From Sulfurovum sp. (lineage in GTDB: Bacteria > Campylobacterota > Campylobacteria > Campylobacterales > Sulfurovaceae), in NCBI GenBank assembly GCA_026990595.1, contig JALXCZ010000049.1, forward strand, positions 39,655-103,654: a stretch of DNA of 64,000 nt. The letters run 5' to 3'. Shown here piece after piece: positions 42,264 to 52,185 of the stretch. Under the pieces are notes generated by a model. The model had not been told where the DNA came from. It saw nothing but the letters and a program-made list of their open reading frames with translations, and searched no databases. A program made the position numbers and the translations under genes. Numbering within the stretch: position 1 is the stretch's first letter; each line of letters starts with the position of its first letter.

Positions 42264-44366
42264 TTATCTCTTCAGTTTGTAAATTCTGCTGTAAGGGGAG
42301 GATACTACCAACTCGAAAAGATTTTTATCATATTTTCCAAGCAGGAACATCTGTACATACATGGAATTGAATATTTCATTGTCCATCACTACAAACTGTC
42401 CATAACTTTTCATATAGATGACACTGTATTCACCATCTGTATGATAAAGTTGTGATTGCAGTATAATCTTCCCCTCTTTTGTATTTTGTGTAATAATAAA
42501 ATGTTTGACCGCCTTCTTTTCAGTGCCTAAAGTGATCTCACCCTGTTTGGTATCAAAGACAATCCCATTTCTCATAACAAGTATGCCATTGTTATTACTC
42601 ATTGCATAGCTGGGATAAAAAGAGATTCTGCGCTCTGCTTTTCCGGTAGACAGATCCAGATTACCGAATACTGCCACAGTAGGAAAGATATTGAGCATAC
42701 GATAAGGCATATAGAGATAAATATCCCTTGTTTTTTTAGGAAGTTTATACTCACTACTCTGTAATTGCGATAAAAAAAGATTTGGATCCAGCTGATCTTT
42801 TTGATTATCCTTAAATAATGTGTCCGTGATTTTTGAGTAATTAGAATCAATATAAGTCTCTACTGACAAGCGCCCTAAATTCACAGCCATATCCGCAGAA
42901 GATGTCTGCATAATCTTTGAAATAATGAAATTGTCATGATGATGCTTTGATCCGTCTATCAATGTAGAAGTATCTGAATAATACCAGATAGGATAACCGT
43001 AATCCCACCAGCTCAGGGTATAATCTTTGGCATTGGCTATTTTATTGAGTGCTTCAAGATCCTGAACTTCAGATTTATTCAATACCGTTGGAACTTTATA
43101 TCCGATAATATGTTCTATATTGGGTATCAAAGGGAGTAAAGACAATATTGCAAAGCCCAAGTAGGCAACCTTTTTATTTTCAACATACTGCATCAATACA
43201 TAAAAAAGATAGATTACAGAAAATGCAGCAACAGGTACGGCATAGACAGTAAATCTGAGTCCTGCCCAATGGGCAAAGACACCGACCCCGATAAGGGGAA
43301 GTGCTAAAATGAATGGTTTATGTCTAATAACCAGTAAGATATACCCAATCAGACTGGCTGTCAGCAATACAGGATGCCCTATAATTCTATTCGCTACTGT
43401 CTCCCAGGAGATCTTTCCCGCTTCTCTTACCGTTTGGATCACCTGATAAAAGTGCAATCCATGCTCTTCTACCCCACGATCAAGATAACCTCTCAGTTTC
43501 TCAAGGATCAATCCGAATACATCTCCAAAAAAGAGAAATACCACAATAGAGCCTAATGCAAGATAGAAAAATCTTTTGTTATCAAGTCTGTTTTTTACCT
43601 GTTCAAGGAAAAGAAAGATCACAATGATCAATAATGCTTTAAGCCAGATAGGAACTCCCCAAAGAGCAATAGAAGCCACGATGATAAACAGGTAACTGCT
43701 CTGTTCTTCTTTCTGGAAAAGTATTTGATAAAGTGTCCACAACACGAACATCGCATAGATCAGACTCAACCCCTGAGGATAGAAGAACGGATACGCAAGC
43801 AGTGCAAATGCCAACCACAATACATTCCTGTCCTTTTTTTCATAAATGGTCAACAGAAAAAAATACAAAACAGTAAACTGTAGCAATACTGAGAACATGT
43901 CGGTATCATAGTAGCCGATCATGGTTCTGTTATAGTAACTCCATGCGATGGAGCCAAGCAGGGCAGCAAAAAAACCAACCCAAGGCAATTTGATCAATTT
44001 ACCCACAAGGATCAGCGGAACCACAACCAAACTGGAAATAATAGCCGGCAGATACAAGATCACCGTCTCCAGCGACATAGGTGTATATTTGGCAAGCAAG
44101 TAGCTGATATAGACAAATCCGGGATAACTCTCTATCGCAATATGTATACGGGGGTTGTCCGCATGTGCTCCATTGAGTAGATACTCTACCGCAGAAGCAA
44201 AGAAATAACCGTCATTCGTATTGATCATGATCTGACCATTCCAGATAAAATTCGGATTGTCTTTGACCTGCCACACCCATATGAGCCTGACAGCAAAACT
44301 GAACACATATGCAACCAGCATTAAAAGGCTGATCTCTTTCCACCCTAACTCTTTGTTTTTAAACAT
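42264..44366 (-). CDS. pglB: Bacterial oligosaccharyltransferase PglB (STT3 family)
   Basis: Transfers the lipid-linked glycan to asparagine in D/E-X-N-X-S/T sequons in the periplasm. The start at ATG 44366 (MFKNKELGWKEIS), with AGGAAT in front, is preferred to an upstream TTG; it gives 700 residues. About a dozen transmembrane helices precede the periplasmic domain. NTNDGYFFASAVEY carries the first catalytic acidic motif, YNRTMIGYYDTDMFS the second DxD, SWWDYGYPIWYYSDT the WWDYG sequon-binding motif, and NFIISKIM the MI region. It starts 1 base after the preceding glycosyltransferase stop. Confidence 0.93.
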   Translation of the reverse strand: MFKNKELGWKEISLLMLVAYVFSFAVRLIWVWQVKDNPNFIWNGQIMINTNDGYFFASAVEYLLNGAHADNPRIHIAIESYPGFVYISYLLAKYTPMSLETVILYLPAIISSLVVVPLILVGKLIKLPWVGFFAALLGSIAWSYYNRTMIGYYDTDMFSVLLQFTVLYFFLLTIYEKKDRNVLWLAFALLAYPFFYPQGLSLIYAMFVLWTLYQILFQKEEQSSYLFIIVASIALWGVPIWLKALLIIVIFLFLEQVKNRLDNKRFFYLALGSIVVFLFFGDVFGLILEKLRGYLDRGVEEHGLHFYQVIQTVREAGKISWETVANRIIGHPVLLTASLIGYILLVIRHKPFILALPLIGVGVFAHWAGLRFTVYAVPVAAFSVIYLFYVLMQYVENKKVAYLGFAILSLLPLIPNIEHIIGYKVPTVLNKSEVQDLEALNKIANAKDYTLSWWDYGYPIWYYSDTSTLIDGSKHHHDNFIISKIMQTSSADMAVNLGRLSVETYIDSNYSKITDTLFKDNQKDQLDPNLFLSQLQSSEYKLPKKTRDIYLYMPYRMLNIFPTVAVFGNLDLSTGKAERRISFYPSYAMSNNNGILVMRNGIVFDTKQGEITLGTEKKAVKHFIITQNTKEGKIILQSQLYHTDGEYSVIYMKSYGQFVVMDNEIFNSMYVQMFLLGKYDKNLFELVVSSPYSRIYKLKR

Positions 44367-44367
44367 A

Positions 44368-45576
44368 TTATTCCTCAATGATCTTTATTAGTTTTTCAGC
44401 CAGCATTCTATAACTATGATGGATATTGACAAAATTATATCCATTTTGTCCTAATTCTTCACGTTTTTCTCTAGAGAGCAGCTTAAGTTCCAAAATGGCT
44501 TCCTTGAGTTTCAAGACATTGTTCAACGGTACACTGATACCGCACTGTGCCTCTTCCACAAGATTATTTCCTGCCTCAACTGCCCACACTATGGGTTTTT
44601 TTGCATACATATATTCAAAAACCTTGTTGGGAGAGACCCCAAATCTGAAAAGCTTTTCAGGGAGTAAAGAGATGAAAGCAACATCTACTTTTTCCAAGAA
44701 ACTTCCGACCATCTCTTTTTTAACTGCTCCTATAAAGGTAATATTCTCCAGTCCCAATTTCTGAACCCTGTTTTGAAGTTCCTGTGTCTCTCCACCTTGC
44801 CCCAATATGATAAAGTGAATATCCCTATACGTTTTCAGTGTTTCTGCTGCTTCAACCAGGTAACCAAGATTATTGGCAAGCCCGATCGTACCGGCATAAG
44901 CCACAATGAACTTCTCTTTTGGGATCTTCATTTCAAGGGAAGAAGGAAGAGGGACCAACTCTCCGCCTTCTATCTCAATACCGTTGGGCAGATAGACAAA
45001 CTTATCAGCCCGCATTCCCTGTGAGACAAAATGCTCTTGGGCTGCAGGCAAGAGAGAGATGACTTTATCTGCATGACGGTAAGCAAATTTTTCATAATAC
45101 TCCATCACTCTTATAAGCGGATGGGTCGACGTCAGATTTGAAAGCTCTACCAAGGTCAACGGCCAGATATCCCGTACCTCAAAGAACAGTTTACTCTGAA
45201 ATCTTTTTACCCATTTTTTAGCGATCTTGATCGGAAAGAGTGAAGGGGAAGAGACCAGAACATGAGGAGCTCCCGATATCTTCAAAGAGCGTAGATTCCA
45301 TGCAAAAGAGAGCATATTCCAAATACGTCCGATAGATTTTGAGGAGCGGTATTTGGGTACTTTTACCCAGATATACTCTATTGCATCGATCGTCTCATGC
45401 GTGAATTTTCCTTGAGTCTTCGGTAATTGGGAAAAGAGATGCGAATAAGAGCCGCTTACCAAAGTAACCTGATACCCGAGTGCCATGAGATTCTTTGCCA
45501 AATAATAATGTCTGTACTCCATACCGTGATGGGGTGAACCGATATATTGATTGACAATTATAATGGATCTATTCAT
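44368..45576 (-). CDS. Glycosyltransferase family 4 (WbuB/PglA-like)
   Basis: 402 residues from ATG 45576 (MNRSIIIVNQYIGSPHHGME), which overlaps the upstream methyltransferase stop as ATGA. GT-B fold: N-terminal HHGMEYRHYYLAKNL, a middle linker, and the nucleotide-binding half with VAYAGTIGLANNLGYLVEAA and FRFGVSPNKVFEYMYAKKPI (E-x7-E region). By resemblance to WbuB and PglA and by its position beside pglB, it may add the second sugar to the lipid carrier; donor sugar unknown. Cytoplasmic, membrane-associated. Confidence 0.85.
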   Translation of the reverse strand: MNRSIIIVNQYIGSPHHGMEYRHYYLAKNLMALGYQVTLVSGSYSHLFSQLPKTQGKFTHETIDAIEYIWVKVPKYRSSKSIGRIWNMLSFAWNLRSLKISGAPHVLVSSPSLFPIKIAKKWVKRFQSKLFFEVRDIWPLTLVELSNLTSTHPLIRVMEYYEKFAYRHADKVISLLPAAQEHFVSQGMRADKFVYLPNGIEIEGGELVPLPSSLEMKIPKEKFIVAYAGTIGLANNLGYLVEAAETLKTYRDIHFIILGQGGETQELQNRVQKLGLENITFIGAVKKEMVGSFLEKVDVAFISLLPEKLFRFGVSPNKVFEYMYAKKPIVWAVEAGNNLVEEAQCGISVPLNNVLKLKEAILELKLLSREKREELGQNGYNFVNIHHSYRMLAEKLIKIIEE

Positions 45577-46253
45577 TTTGTACATACCATATACAGCATA
45601 TTGTCTTTTTTGATCTCAACGATCTTAAATCCAATACGCTCCAATATCTTTCTAATCTCTTCCTCTTCAAACCAATATGTCGTTGCCTGCCCTTTTCCAA
45701 AGAATCTCCAGTTTATTTTACCTCCAAGCTTGAGCCACGGCAAACTTTGTCTTCTCCACTGCTGACCTCGCAATGTACGTATGATATTGACCATGACACT
45801 CAAAGGAGTATTGATCTTTCTACCCTGATAATACAAAAAAGAGAAAAGGATCACCCCATCTTTTTTCAAAACCCTGTAAGCCTCATTTAAAACATCAAAT
45901 ATTTTTTCTTCAGGAACCAAAGAGACGATCTGCTGCAAATAGATAGCATGATCAAATGTTGCATCTTGGAAAACAGAGAGCTCCGTTGCATCTAAAACCA
46001 TAAAATCGATCTTATCACTTTTGGTTTTGGCTGCATGGATCATCTCCGCCACAAAATCAAAAGCAACGATATCCAAATCTTTAAATGCTTTATTGATCTC
46101 CAGAGAAATTCTCCCTCCTCCTGTACCTGCCTCTATCAATCTTCCATGATCTTGTATATATTTTTTTATAAGATATGCTTCCTGATCCAAAAGTCCTGAA
46201 CGTTCCGTCCAGCTTCCCAATTCTTCATTGGCATATACCGAATGGTTATCCAA
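45573..46253 (-). CDS. Class I SAM-dependent methyltransferase
   Basis: 226 residues: LIEAGTGGGRISLEINKAF is the SAM-binding motif I, DIVAFDFVAEMI motif II, and DATFDHAIYLQQIVSLVPEE motif IV. Probably O- or N-methylates a glycan residue or sugar nucleotide, inferred only from operon context. The start is TTG 46253 with AAGGAGAAGTT ideally placed, overlapping the previous gene by 8 bases. Confidence 0.8.
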   Translation of the reverse strand: MDNHSVYANEELGSWTERSGLLDQEAYLIKKYIQDHGRLIEAGTGGGRISLEINKAFKDLDIVAFDFVAEMIHAAKTKSDKIDFMVLDATELSVFQDATFDHAIYLQQIVSLVPEEKIFDVLNEAYRVLKKDGVILFSFLYYQGRKINTPLSVMVNIIRTLRGQQWRRQSLPWLKLGGKINWRFFGKGQATTYWFEEEEIRKILERIGFKIVEIKKDNMLYMVCTK

Positions 46254-47070
46254 AACTTCTCCTTATGGCTTCTTGTTTCAGTGTGACAGATATTTTCTTG
46301 ACCAAAGGATGCTCTATCTTCTCTATCATACCCTTTAACGGATACAACAGTTTTACTGCCAGAGCGACATCCCGTCTATAGGCAATATGTAATCTGACAT
46401 AAGCTTTTTTAAACTTGAATTTCTCCATCAAGAATTTTTGTACATTGGTTTCATGCGAAATACTTCGTGCTCCGTCATTAACATATCTCATTTTTTTGCT
46501 TTCAAGATAATACCTGTTCATCTCATAAAATAAAATATAACTCGTATAATTTTTCAAAAATTCAGGATGAAATTTTATCGTCGAGTAATGGCACATATCA
46601 GCTTCAGTAAAATTTTCGCTGTAGGCAACAAGTTTATTACTGTGTTTATCGAACACACCCCAATATTCACATCTCTCTTTTGAACGTATATACGCTTCGA
46701 AATGCTTTGTATCCATCGGTTCGATAAACGTATCATACTGTTCAAATGCACGCATATAGACCTCATAACCAAATTGTGCAATATACTCAGCATCTACCTG
46801 TCTGACATCATTGCGTTTCTGCCCTCTTCGTATTTTACTTCGGGTATTGGCACTCAACTCCTCTATCCCGCCAAAATACTCTTTGATCACAAACCAGAAC
46901 TCTCCGTCTTCCTTCTTCCATTCATCCGTATATCTTAAAAACAGGGCTCCGGAAAGCTTTAAGAGTTCATTTTGCTCCTGTCTATTCAAGGATATCTCCT
47001 GATGCGGAGGGACTCTTGGGAGCAAAGCCCCCTGGTAGTGGTACCACTTTACTCCTTTATACGCTATCAA
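46246..47070 (-). CDS. GNAT/FemAB-like transferase in the glycan cluster
   Basis: 274 residues resembling FemAB/GNAT-fold acyltransferases: SANTRSKIRRGQKRNDVRQV is reminiscent of the lysine/arginine-rich FemAB loop, and YWGVFDKHSNKLVAYSENFT and CHYSTIKFHPEFLKNYTSYI resemble the second GNAT core. It may acylate or aminoacylate an amino sugar, so it is a candidate for the missing N-acetyl step or a glycan decoration; this is inference. TTG start at 47070 with GGAGATGCTCTT, overlapping wbpI by 4 bases. Confidence 0.6.
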   Translation of the reverse strand: MIAYKGVKWYHYQGALLPRVPPHQEISLNRQEQNELLKLSGALFLRYTDEWKKEDGEFWFVIKEYFGGIEELSANTRSKIRRGQKRNDVRQVDAEYIAQFGYEVYMRAFEQYDTFIEPMDTKHFEAYIRSKERCEYWGVFDKHSNKLVAYSENFTEADMCHYSTIKFHPEFLKNYTSYILFYEMNRYYLESKKMRYVNDGARSISHETNVQKFLMEKFKFKKAYVRLHIAYRRDVALAVKLLYPLKGMIEKIEHPLVKKISVTLKQEAIRRSFG

Positions 47071-48128
47071 AAGAGCATCTCCTCTACGATCTTTTGGCTC
47101 GCTTTGCCATCACCATACAAATTTAGTGAAATATGAGGCGTGAAACATGAAGCATGATTTTTGAAAGTGTCTACTATTTTTTCCTTGTCCGCACCTGCCA
47201 AGATATTAAAGCCATTCTCTACAAGCTCAACCCACTCTGTCTCATCCCTGAGAGTAATACAGGGATTTTCAAAGAAGTATGCCTCCTTCTGCAAACCGCC
47301 ACTGTCTGTCATTACCAGTTCACAATGGTCAATAAGCCAAACCATTTCAAGGTATCCTAACGGATCAACAAGTGTTACATTGTCCGTATTGAGTTTTAGA
47401 TTTTCTATGATCTTCTTTGTTCTGGGATGCAGCGGCAAAATGATCTGTTTTTCTTTTGCTATTGTCGCCAAAGCTTCAAAAATATTCCTAAGTCGCACTT
47501 CATCATCTGTGTTCTCTGCTCTGTGTATTGTGCAAAGTACAAAACCATCCCTTATATCACAAGCCGGTTTGACTGCCAGATCTTTATAAAACAGTGCTCC
47601 ATCCTGCATCACATCACCACATTTGACTATTTTGCAATCAAGTGCCGTATATCCTTCATTTTTCAAATTCTGCACAGCTGTATCTGTAGGGCAAAAGAGC
47701 AGACTGCTGATCCTGTCTGTCAATATTCTGTTGATCTCTTCAGGCATTTTCATATTAAAACTGCGAAGTCCTGCTTCCACATGGGCGATCTTGATGTGCA
47801 GTTTGGCTGCTGCCAGTGCCCCAGCGAGGGTAGAGTTGGTATCACCGTATACCATAACCCAATCCGGTTTTTCTTTCAATAACACTGCTTCTATCTTCTC
47901 CAGCATCTGTCCTGTCATTGCCCCGTGTCCAAGTCCGTTGATATCAAGAAAATAGTCTGGTTTTGGTATCTGCATCTCTTCAAAGAAAACGTCACTCATA
48001 TTAGCATCATAGTGCTGCCCTGTATGCACGATGATCTCTTCTATCTCTTTATGCTTGGCGATCTCTCTACTCACACTTCCCGCTTTGATGAACTGGGGTC
48101 TTGCTCCCAGAATGGTTACGATTTTCAT
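47067..48128 (-). CDS. wbpI: UDP-2,3-diacetamido-glucuronate 2-epimerase-like (WecB/WbpI family)
   Basis: Non-hydrolysing UDP-HexNAc 2-epimerase fold, 353 residues: ILGARPQFIKAGSVSREIAK, VHTGQHYDANMSDVFFEEM, YGDTNSTLAGALAAAKL, HVEAGLRSFNMKMPEEINR and TDSGGLQKEAYFF. The MPEEINR and SFNMKMPEE form is shared with P. aeruginosa WbpI more than with WecB. With wbpB, wbpD and wbpE in the same operon, conversion of UDP-GlcNAc(3NAc)A to UDP-ManNAc(3NAc)A is the best inference; plain UDP-GlcNAc epimerase is the alternative. It overlaps neighbours by 4 bases on each side. Confidence 0.82.
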   Translation of the reverse strand: MKIVTILGARPQFIKAGSVSREIAKHKEIEEIIVHTGQHYDANMSDVFFEEMQIPKPDYFLDINGLGHGAMTGQMLEKIEAVLLKEKPDWVMVYGDTNSTLAGALAAAKLHIKIAHVEAGLRSFNMKMPEEINRILTDRISSLLFCPTDTAVQNLKNEGYTALDCKIVKCGDVMQDGALFYKDLAVKPACDIRDGFVLCTIHRAENTDDEVRLRNIFEALATIAKEKQIILPLHPRTKKIIENLKLNTDNVTLVDPLGYLEMVWLIDHCELVMTDSGGLQKEAYFFENPCITLRDETEWVELVENGFNILAGADKEKIVDTFKNHASCFTPHISLNLYGDGKASQKIVEEMLF

Positions 48129-49165
48129 AATACTTCCGTCTCTATTTTTTGCATCTGTGTCTGATAGTCAGCCCGATACTCTATAAGTCTGTAGTTAAGT
48201 CTCTGTATCTCATTATATCTACTCTCATTCATCTTTAAAAGGTATGTCATTTTACTGATCAACGACTCTTTTGTATCAAAAAGATACCCATTAAGTCCAT
48301 CAACGATCCAGCTACGGTTTGAAGGTATATTCGACAGCAACGGAACAGCACCCAGGTGCATTGCTTCAAGTAAAGAGAGGGCTGTTCCATCCGATCTGGT
48401 CGCACTGATATATATCTTCGATCTGGCAACAAGTCCTAACATCCTAGCATGCTCCATCTCTTTATAAAACTCAAAAAAAGGATACTTCTTAACCAATAAC
48501 GCATAGCGGTCATCCTCTATCTGCGGCAGAATAAATACGATCTTCAGTCGCTGCTCATTTAATTCTGCCAAGGCATCCAAAAGAAACTCTGTCCTTGAAT
48601 GGGAGGAGTATGCACGGTTGGAGATGATGTCAATATCTTTTAGTGTTTCCTCTTTTTCGATCTCTATCCCATACTGTCCGACAAATATTTTTTCAGGCTC
48701 GATCTCCAATGATTCGATCTTTTCTCTTACCTCATCAGAGACTGCAAATATCTTATCGGCATGCTTCAATACATACCGGTTGATCTTATCCACAATAAAA
48801 GGAACAGGAGGGTACAGCACATCACTCCCGTGACATACCACACTGAATCTTGCCTCTATCCCTGCTCTCTGTTTTGCCAGCAAAGCGACAAACCCCATAC
48901 TGTAACTATAATGCGCATTAATACTATCAGGGTTAACTTTTTTGAGTATTTTTGCCAATTTTGATACAGACAGAAGATAATGATAATTCTTCCCTGCCCG
49001 ATCCATACCTTTTCCTCCCAAAAAATAGGTATTTTCACAGGCTGTATGATTTTCTTTAGAGAAGGTTGCCAAGTATACCTTGTAGCCTTTATGTACAAAA
49101 TAGTCCACCCACTTTACCGTATGGATCGATGAGGCATTGGCAATAAAAAAAATCTTTTTAGACAT
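48125..49165 (-). CDS. Glycosyltransferase family 4
   Basis: 346 residues with the GT-B layout. The N-terminal part (IFFIANASSIHTVKWVDYFV, then SINAHYSYSMGFVALLAK) fits the acceptor domain, and the C-terminal half has YSSHSRTEFLLDALAELNEQ and SATRSDGTALSLLEAMHLGA, the family 4 E-x7-E-type donor site. Donor and acceptor unknown; it should extend the lipid-linked N-glycan. Overlaps neighbours by 8 and 4 bases. Confidence 0.82.
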   Translation of the reverse strand: MSKKIFFIANASSIHTVKWVDYFVHKGYKVYLATFSKENHTACENTYFLGGKGMDRAGKNYHYLLSVSKLAKILKKVNPDSINAHYSYSMGFVALLAKQRAGIEARFSVVCHGSDVLYPPVPFIVDKINRYVLKHADKIFAVSDEVREKIESLEIEPEKIFVGQYGIEIEKEETLKDIDIISNRAYSSHSRTEFLLDALAELNEQRLKIVFILPQIEDDRYALLVKKYPFFEFYKEMEHARMLGLVARSKIYISATRSDGTALSLLEAMHLGAVPLLSNIPSNRSWIVDGLNGYLFDTKESLISKMTYLLKMNESRYNEIQRLNYRLIEYRADYQTQMQKIETEVL

Positions 49166-50231
49166 TTAAGACCTTTTGAAAGAAATCCAACCTTTTCTCC
49201 TCTTTTTTTGCATAATCCAAAACATCCTCGGCAAAACTCCTGGCTGCTTTTTTGATCTCATTATTTTGAAATACTTCTTGAACGAACTGCTCTATTTTAC
49301 TATAATCCATATTATGCTCTGCATTCTCAAGCCTCAAAGCGAACACTTCTTCCTTTTCAATATCCGTATCTTTGTACGCATAAACAAGAGGCAAACCACA
49401 TGCCAAATACTGTCTGGTCTTCAGAGGGGATGCTTCATGCAAGCCTGTTTGATATAAAGAGAGTGTCCCTATCCCTACATCACACTGCTGTATCACCTTT
49501 ATCGCTTCTTTTTGTGAAAGATAACCAAAATAACGTATATTATGCGTCTCTTCGCCTTCTGTACCAATAATATAAAAACGGTACGCCTTGAAATGCTCCG
49601 CCATTTTGATGATCTTATCCATACCGTGCCAGGATTGTCCGGAAGAACCTATAAATACAAGGATCGGCTGTTTGTTCTGAGGCATACCTGCCTGACTGCA
49701 GCTTCCAATATCAATACCGTTGGCGATCACTGTGATCGGTTTATCCAAATACGAAAAACGTTCTTTGAGTTCATGACTGACAGAGACGAATGCATCCATA
49801 TCTCTTAAAAATAACTCTCTGGTATACCGATTATACAAATGCTTCAACCAAGAATGTGTTTTATATTCCAAAGTATCGTCCGAATTGATCTCCATGACCA
49901 CTTTGTGTTGCCTGAGTACCTTCTGGAAAAACGGCATATAGGACCTATATCTCATATAGATAATGTCAAACTTTACCTTGCCCAGTAAAGTTTCCATATA
50001 ATATGCGCCATATAACAGTTTTATCGCCGTACCTATCTTGCCGAACTTTACATGCAGTGCTTTTTGTCTATACAGTACTTTTTCATTATGATCATAGACA
50101 GACATTGTCTTGCTCGAGACAAAATAGACAGTATGCCCTTTTTGGCTCCACTGCAAAGATTGCTGTTTAATTTTCTGGATTACTCCATTATTGTCACAGG
50201 GATCATAATCTATCAGGTATACTATTGTCAT
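49158..50231 (-). CDS. Glycosyltransferase (GT-B fold)
   Basis: 357 residues. MTIVYLIDYDPCDNNGVIQK opens the acceptor domain and VIANGIDIGSCSQAGMPQNK / LVFIGSSGQSWHGMDKIIKM the donor domain. GLHEASPLKTRQYLACGLPL replaces the usual E-x7-E loop, a form seen in several family 4 enzymes. It probably adds one sugar in the N-glycan; which one cannot be told. It overlaps both neighbours. Confidence 0.8.
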   Translation of the reverse strand: MTIVYLIDYDPCDNNGVIQKIKQQSLQWSQKGHTVYFVSSKTMSVYDHNEKVLYRQKALHVKFGKIGTAIKLLYGAYYMETLLGKVKFDIIYMRYRSYMPFFQKVLRQHKVVMEINSDDTLEYKTHSWLKHLYNRYTRELFLRDMDAFVSVSHELKERFSYLDKPITVIANGIDIGSCSQAGMPQNKQPILVFIGSSGQSWHGMDKIIKMAEHFKAYRFYIIGTEGEETHNIRYFGYLSQKEAIKVIQQCDVGIGTLSLYQTGLHEASPLKTRQYLACGLPLVYAYKDTDIEKEEVFALRLENAEHNMDYSKIEQFVQEVFQNNEIKKAARSFAEDVLDYAKKEEKRLDFFQKVLNV

Positions 50232-51463
50232 TTTGCCATACTCATTATATTTTCAATAAACCCTGTATAATTTCTTTTTGCATCATACTTTTCTAAAAAT
50301 ACTTTATACGCATTCTTTCTAATCTCTTTATTTTTAAAGAAATCCATGTTTTTCAAAGAAGCAACTATTTCATTAACTGAACATTCATTGCTCAATAAAA
50401 AACCATTGTAGCCATTTAACACCATATCTTTGATACCCCCTACATTAGGAGCAACAATAGGTATGTGACAGCTCATAGCCTCCATGATGGAGACAGGTAC
50501 CCCTTCAGACAGGCTGACATTCAAAAAAACATCTATTTTATTCTTGGCGTAAAATTCATACACTTCATCATTTGCATAATTTCCAACAAAATCATACTTT
50601 ACATTCTCTAAATTACTCAGTTCATTCTCTGCCAATAAAAGTAGGTCATCATATAAAATACCATCCCCTATATGTGTCCAGCTAAAGTTTACCCCTTTCA
50701 TCCGAGAAGCAATTATTTTTAAACTTTTAATAATTTTATCAACTTGTTTAACTTCTGTTAAAAAAGAACAAGAGACCAGATGTAGAATATTCTTATCAGT
50801 AGGCATTGCACAAATAGTATGATCAGCAACACCCAATCTACTCAAGACTAAAATGTCTTGGTTAAATCCATATGTTCGCTTTAAATAATCATTGGCACTT
50901 TCTGTGATCGTATAAAGTGTATCCATTTGTTGTGTAAATTGTCTCTTCATCGGCATATACCCATAAGGGCGAACCTCTTCATACAGATCATACCTATGAA
51001 TACGACTGACCAAACCAAAACCATATTTACCTTTTAAGCTCTGAAGAGCATAAGCAGCTTCATTGTGCCAATAGGTATAAAAAACTATATCATCTGTCGG
51101 ATCTATCTGTTGGATAAACTGCTCAAATGCAGATCGATAAAATGCCAGTAAAGATGCCGATGCCAGAAATATTTTAAACTTTTTTGGTTGGATAGGGAAA
51201 TGGCTAAACAGTTCCCGGTAAATATATTGGAGGGAAAAAGCTTTTGCTGTATAAAACATTTTTTGTTCTTCCCATTTTTGATTATTGAAAAAATCACTTA
51301 CGCGGGCACATAAAGGAACCTCCCTCATCTCTTTGTTTGTATGTAGCGGCAGCAAAGTAACCTTCACATTATGGTATCTGCAATAATAATCTATTTCAGT
51401 TTCAAGGAACTGTTCTCCACCATAATACGGAAAATGGGAGGTAACAATAAGAATATGCTTCAT
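50228..51463 (-). CDS. Glycosyltransferase family 4
   Basis: 411 residues, GT-B fold: MKHILIVTSHFPYYGGEQFL opens the acceptor domain, HLVSCSFLTEVKQVDKIIKS and VSLSEGVPVSIMEAMSCHIP carry the donor-site signature with the conserved glutamates. AT-richer than its operon neighbours by eye, and with the next methyltransferase and the flippase it may form a recently acquired, strain-variable middle part of the locus. Overlaps both neighbours by 4 bases. Confidence 0.83.
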   Translation of the reverse strand: MKHILIVTSHFPYYGGEQFLETEIDYYCRYHNVKVTLLPLHTNKEMREVPLCARVSDFFNNQKWEEQKMFYTAKAFSLQYIYRELFSHFPIQPKKFKIFLASASLLAFYRSAFEQFIQQIDPTDDIVFYTYWHNEAAYALQSLKGKYGFGLVSRIHRYDLYEEVRPYGYMPMKRQFTQQMDTLYTITESANDYLKRTYGFNQDILVLSRLGVADHTICAMPTDKNILHLVSCSFLTEVKQVDKIIKSLKIIASRMKGVNFSWTHIGDGILYDDLLLLAENELSNLENVKYDFVGNYANDEVYEFYAKNKIDVFLNVSLSEGVPVSIMEAMSCHIPIVAPNVGGIKDMVLNGYNGFLLSNECSVNEIVASLKNMDFFKNKEIRKNAYKVFLEKYDAKRNYTGFIENIMSMAK

Positions 51464-52185
51464 GATATCAAGTTTGCCCTCAAGATCAAAGTATCTCTAA
51501 AAGCAGGGTATTTTGAAAGTAGTATTTTACGTACAATCTGTCTTCCAGACAGCATTCTATGCTCAAAATATCCCATATCCATAATGTCAAGTTCTGCATC
51601 TGTGGCTATCTTGGACAAGGTATACGGACTAAACCAAAAGCGATGATCAGTATTGATTATTTCAATACTTTTAAAAGTATTAATAAAATTATTCAATCTG
51701 AATGCATTGGGTGTTGTCAAAACAAGTTGCCCTACATTGTTCTTAAATTTCTTCCTTATCGCAGAAAGAAAAACTACCGGATCACCTATATGCTCTATTA
51801 CATCTGGTATCACAAGATAATCAAATTTCATATCAAGGATTTCAGAAGGTATCGTTTCATTTAAAACATCGAGCACATACATATTGTCATAATGATACTT
51901 CTTCTTGAGATACGCAATACCCTCCTGGTTTATATCAATCCCATAACAATAAGTAGCAACATCCATCAATTTTTTGTGTAACCAACTGTTCTCTTTTATT
52001 TTTTTGTCAATTAAAGGAAGATGATCAACAAAACCCAAATGTAAAACCGATTTATCTTTGACTAATTGCAGCAAGAATGCATCTCGGTACAATACATTAC
52101 CATAACTGTTATGCAAACTAAATTTTGCACCGTTACTAAAATTCTCTCCCTGCAAAAATGCTTTTACCCGATTGTCATAGATCAT
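51460..52185 (-). CDS. Class I SAM-dependent methyltransferase
   Basis: 241 residues. VLHLGFVDHLPLIDKKIKEN is an unusual motif I with phenylalanine in place of one glycine, DINQEGIAYLKKKYHYDNMY is motif II and YLVIPDVIEHIGDPVVFLSA motif IV, placing it in the UbiE/Coq5-like class. Presumed glycan methyltransferase from context. It overlaps the flippase by 11 and the glycosyltransferase by 4 bases. Confidence 0.75.
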   Translation of the reverse strand: MIYDNRVKAFLQGENFSNGAKFSLHNSYGNVLYRDAFLLQLVKDKSVLHLGFVDHLPLIDKKIKENSWLHKKLMDVATYCYGIDINQEGIAYLKKKYHYDNMYVLDVLNETIPSEILDMKFDYLVIPDVIEHIGDPVVFLSAIRKKFKNNVGQLVLTTPNAFRLNNFINTFKSIEIINTDHRFWFSPYTLSKIATDAELDIMDMGYFEHRMLSGRQIVRKILLSKYPAFRDTLILRANLIS

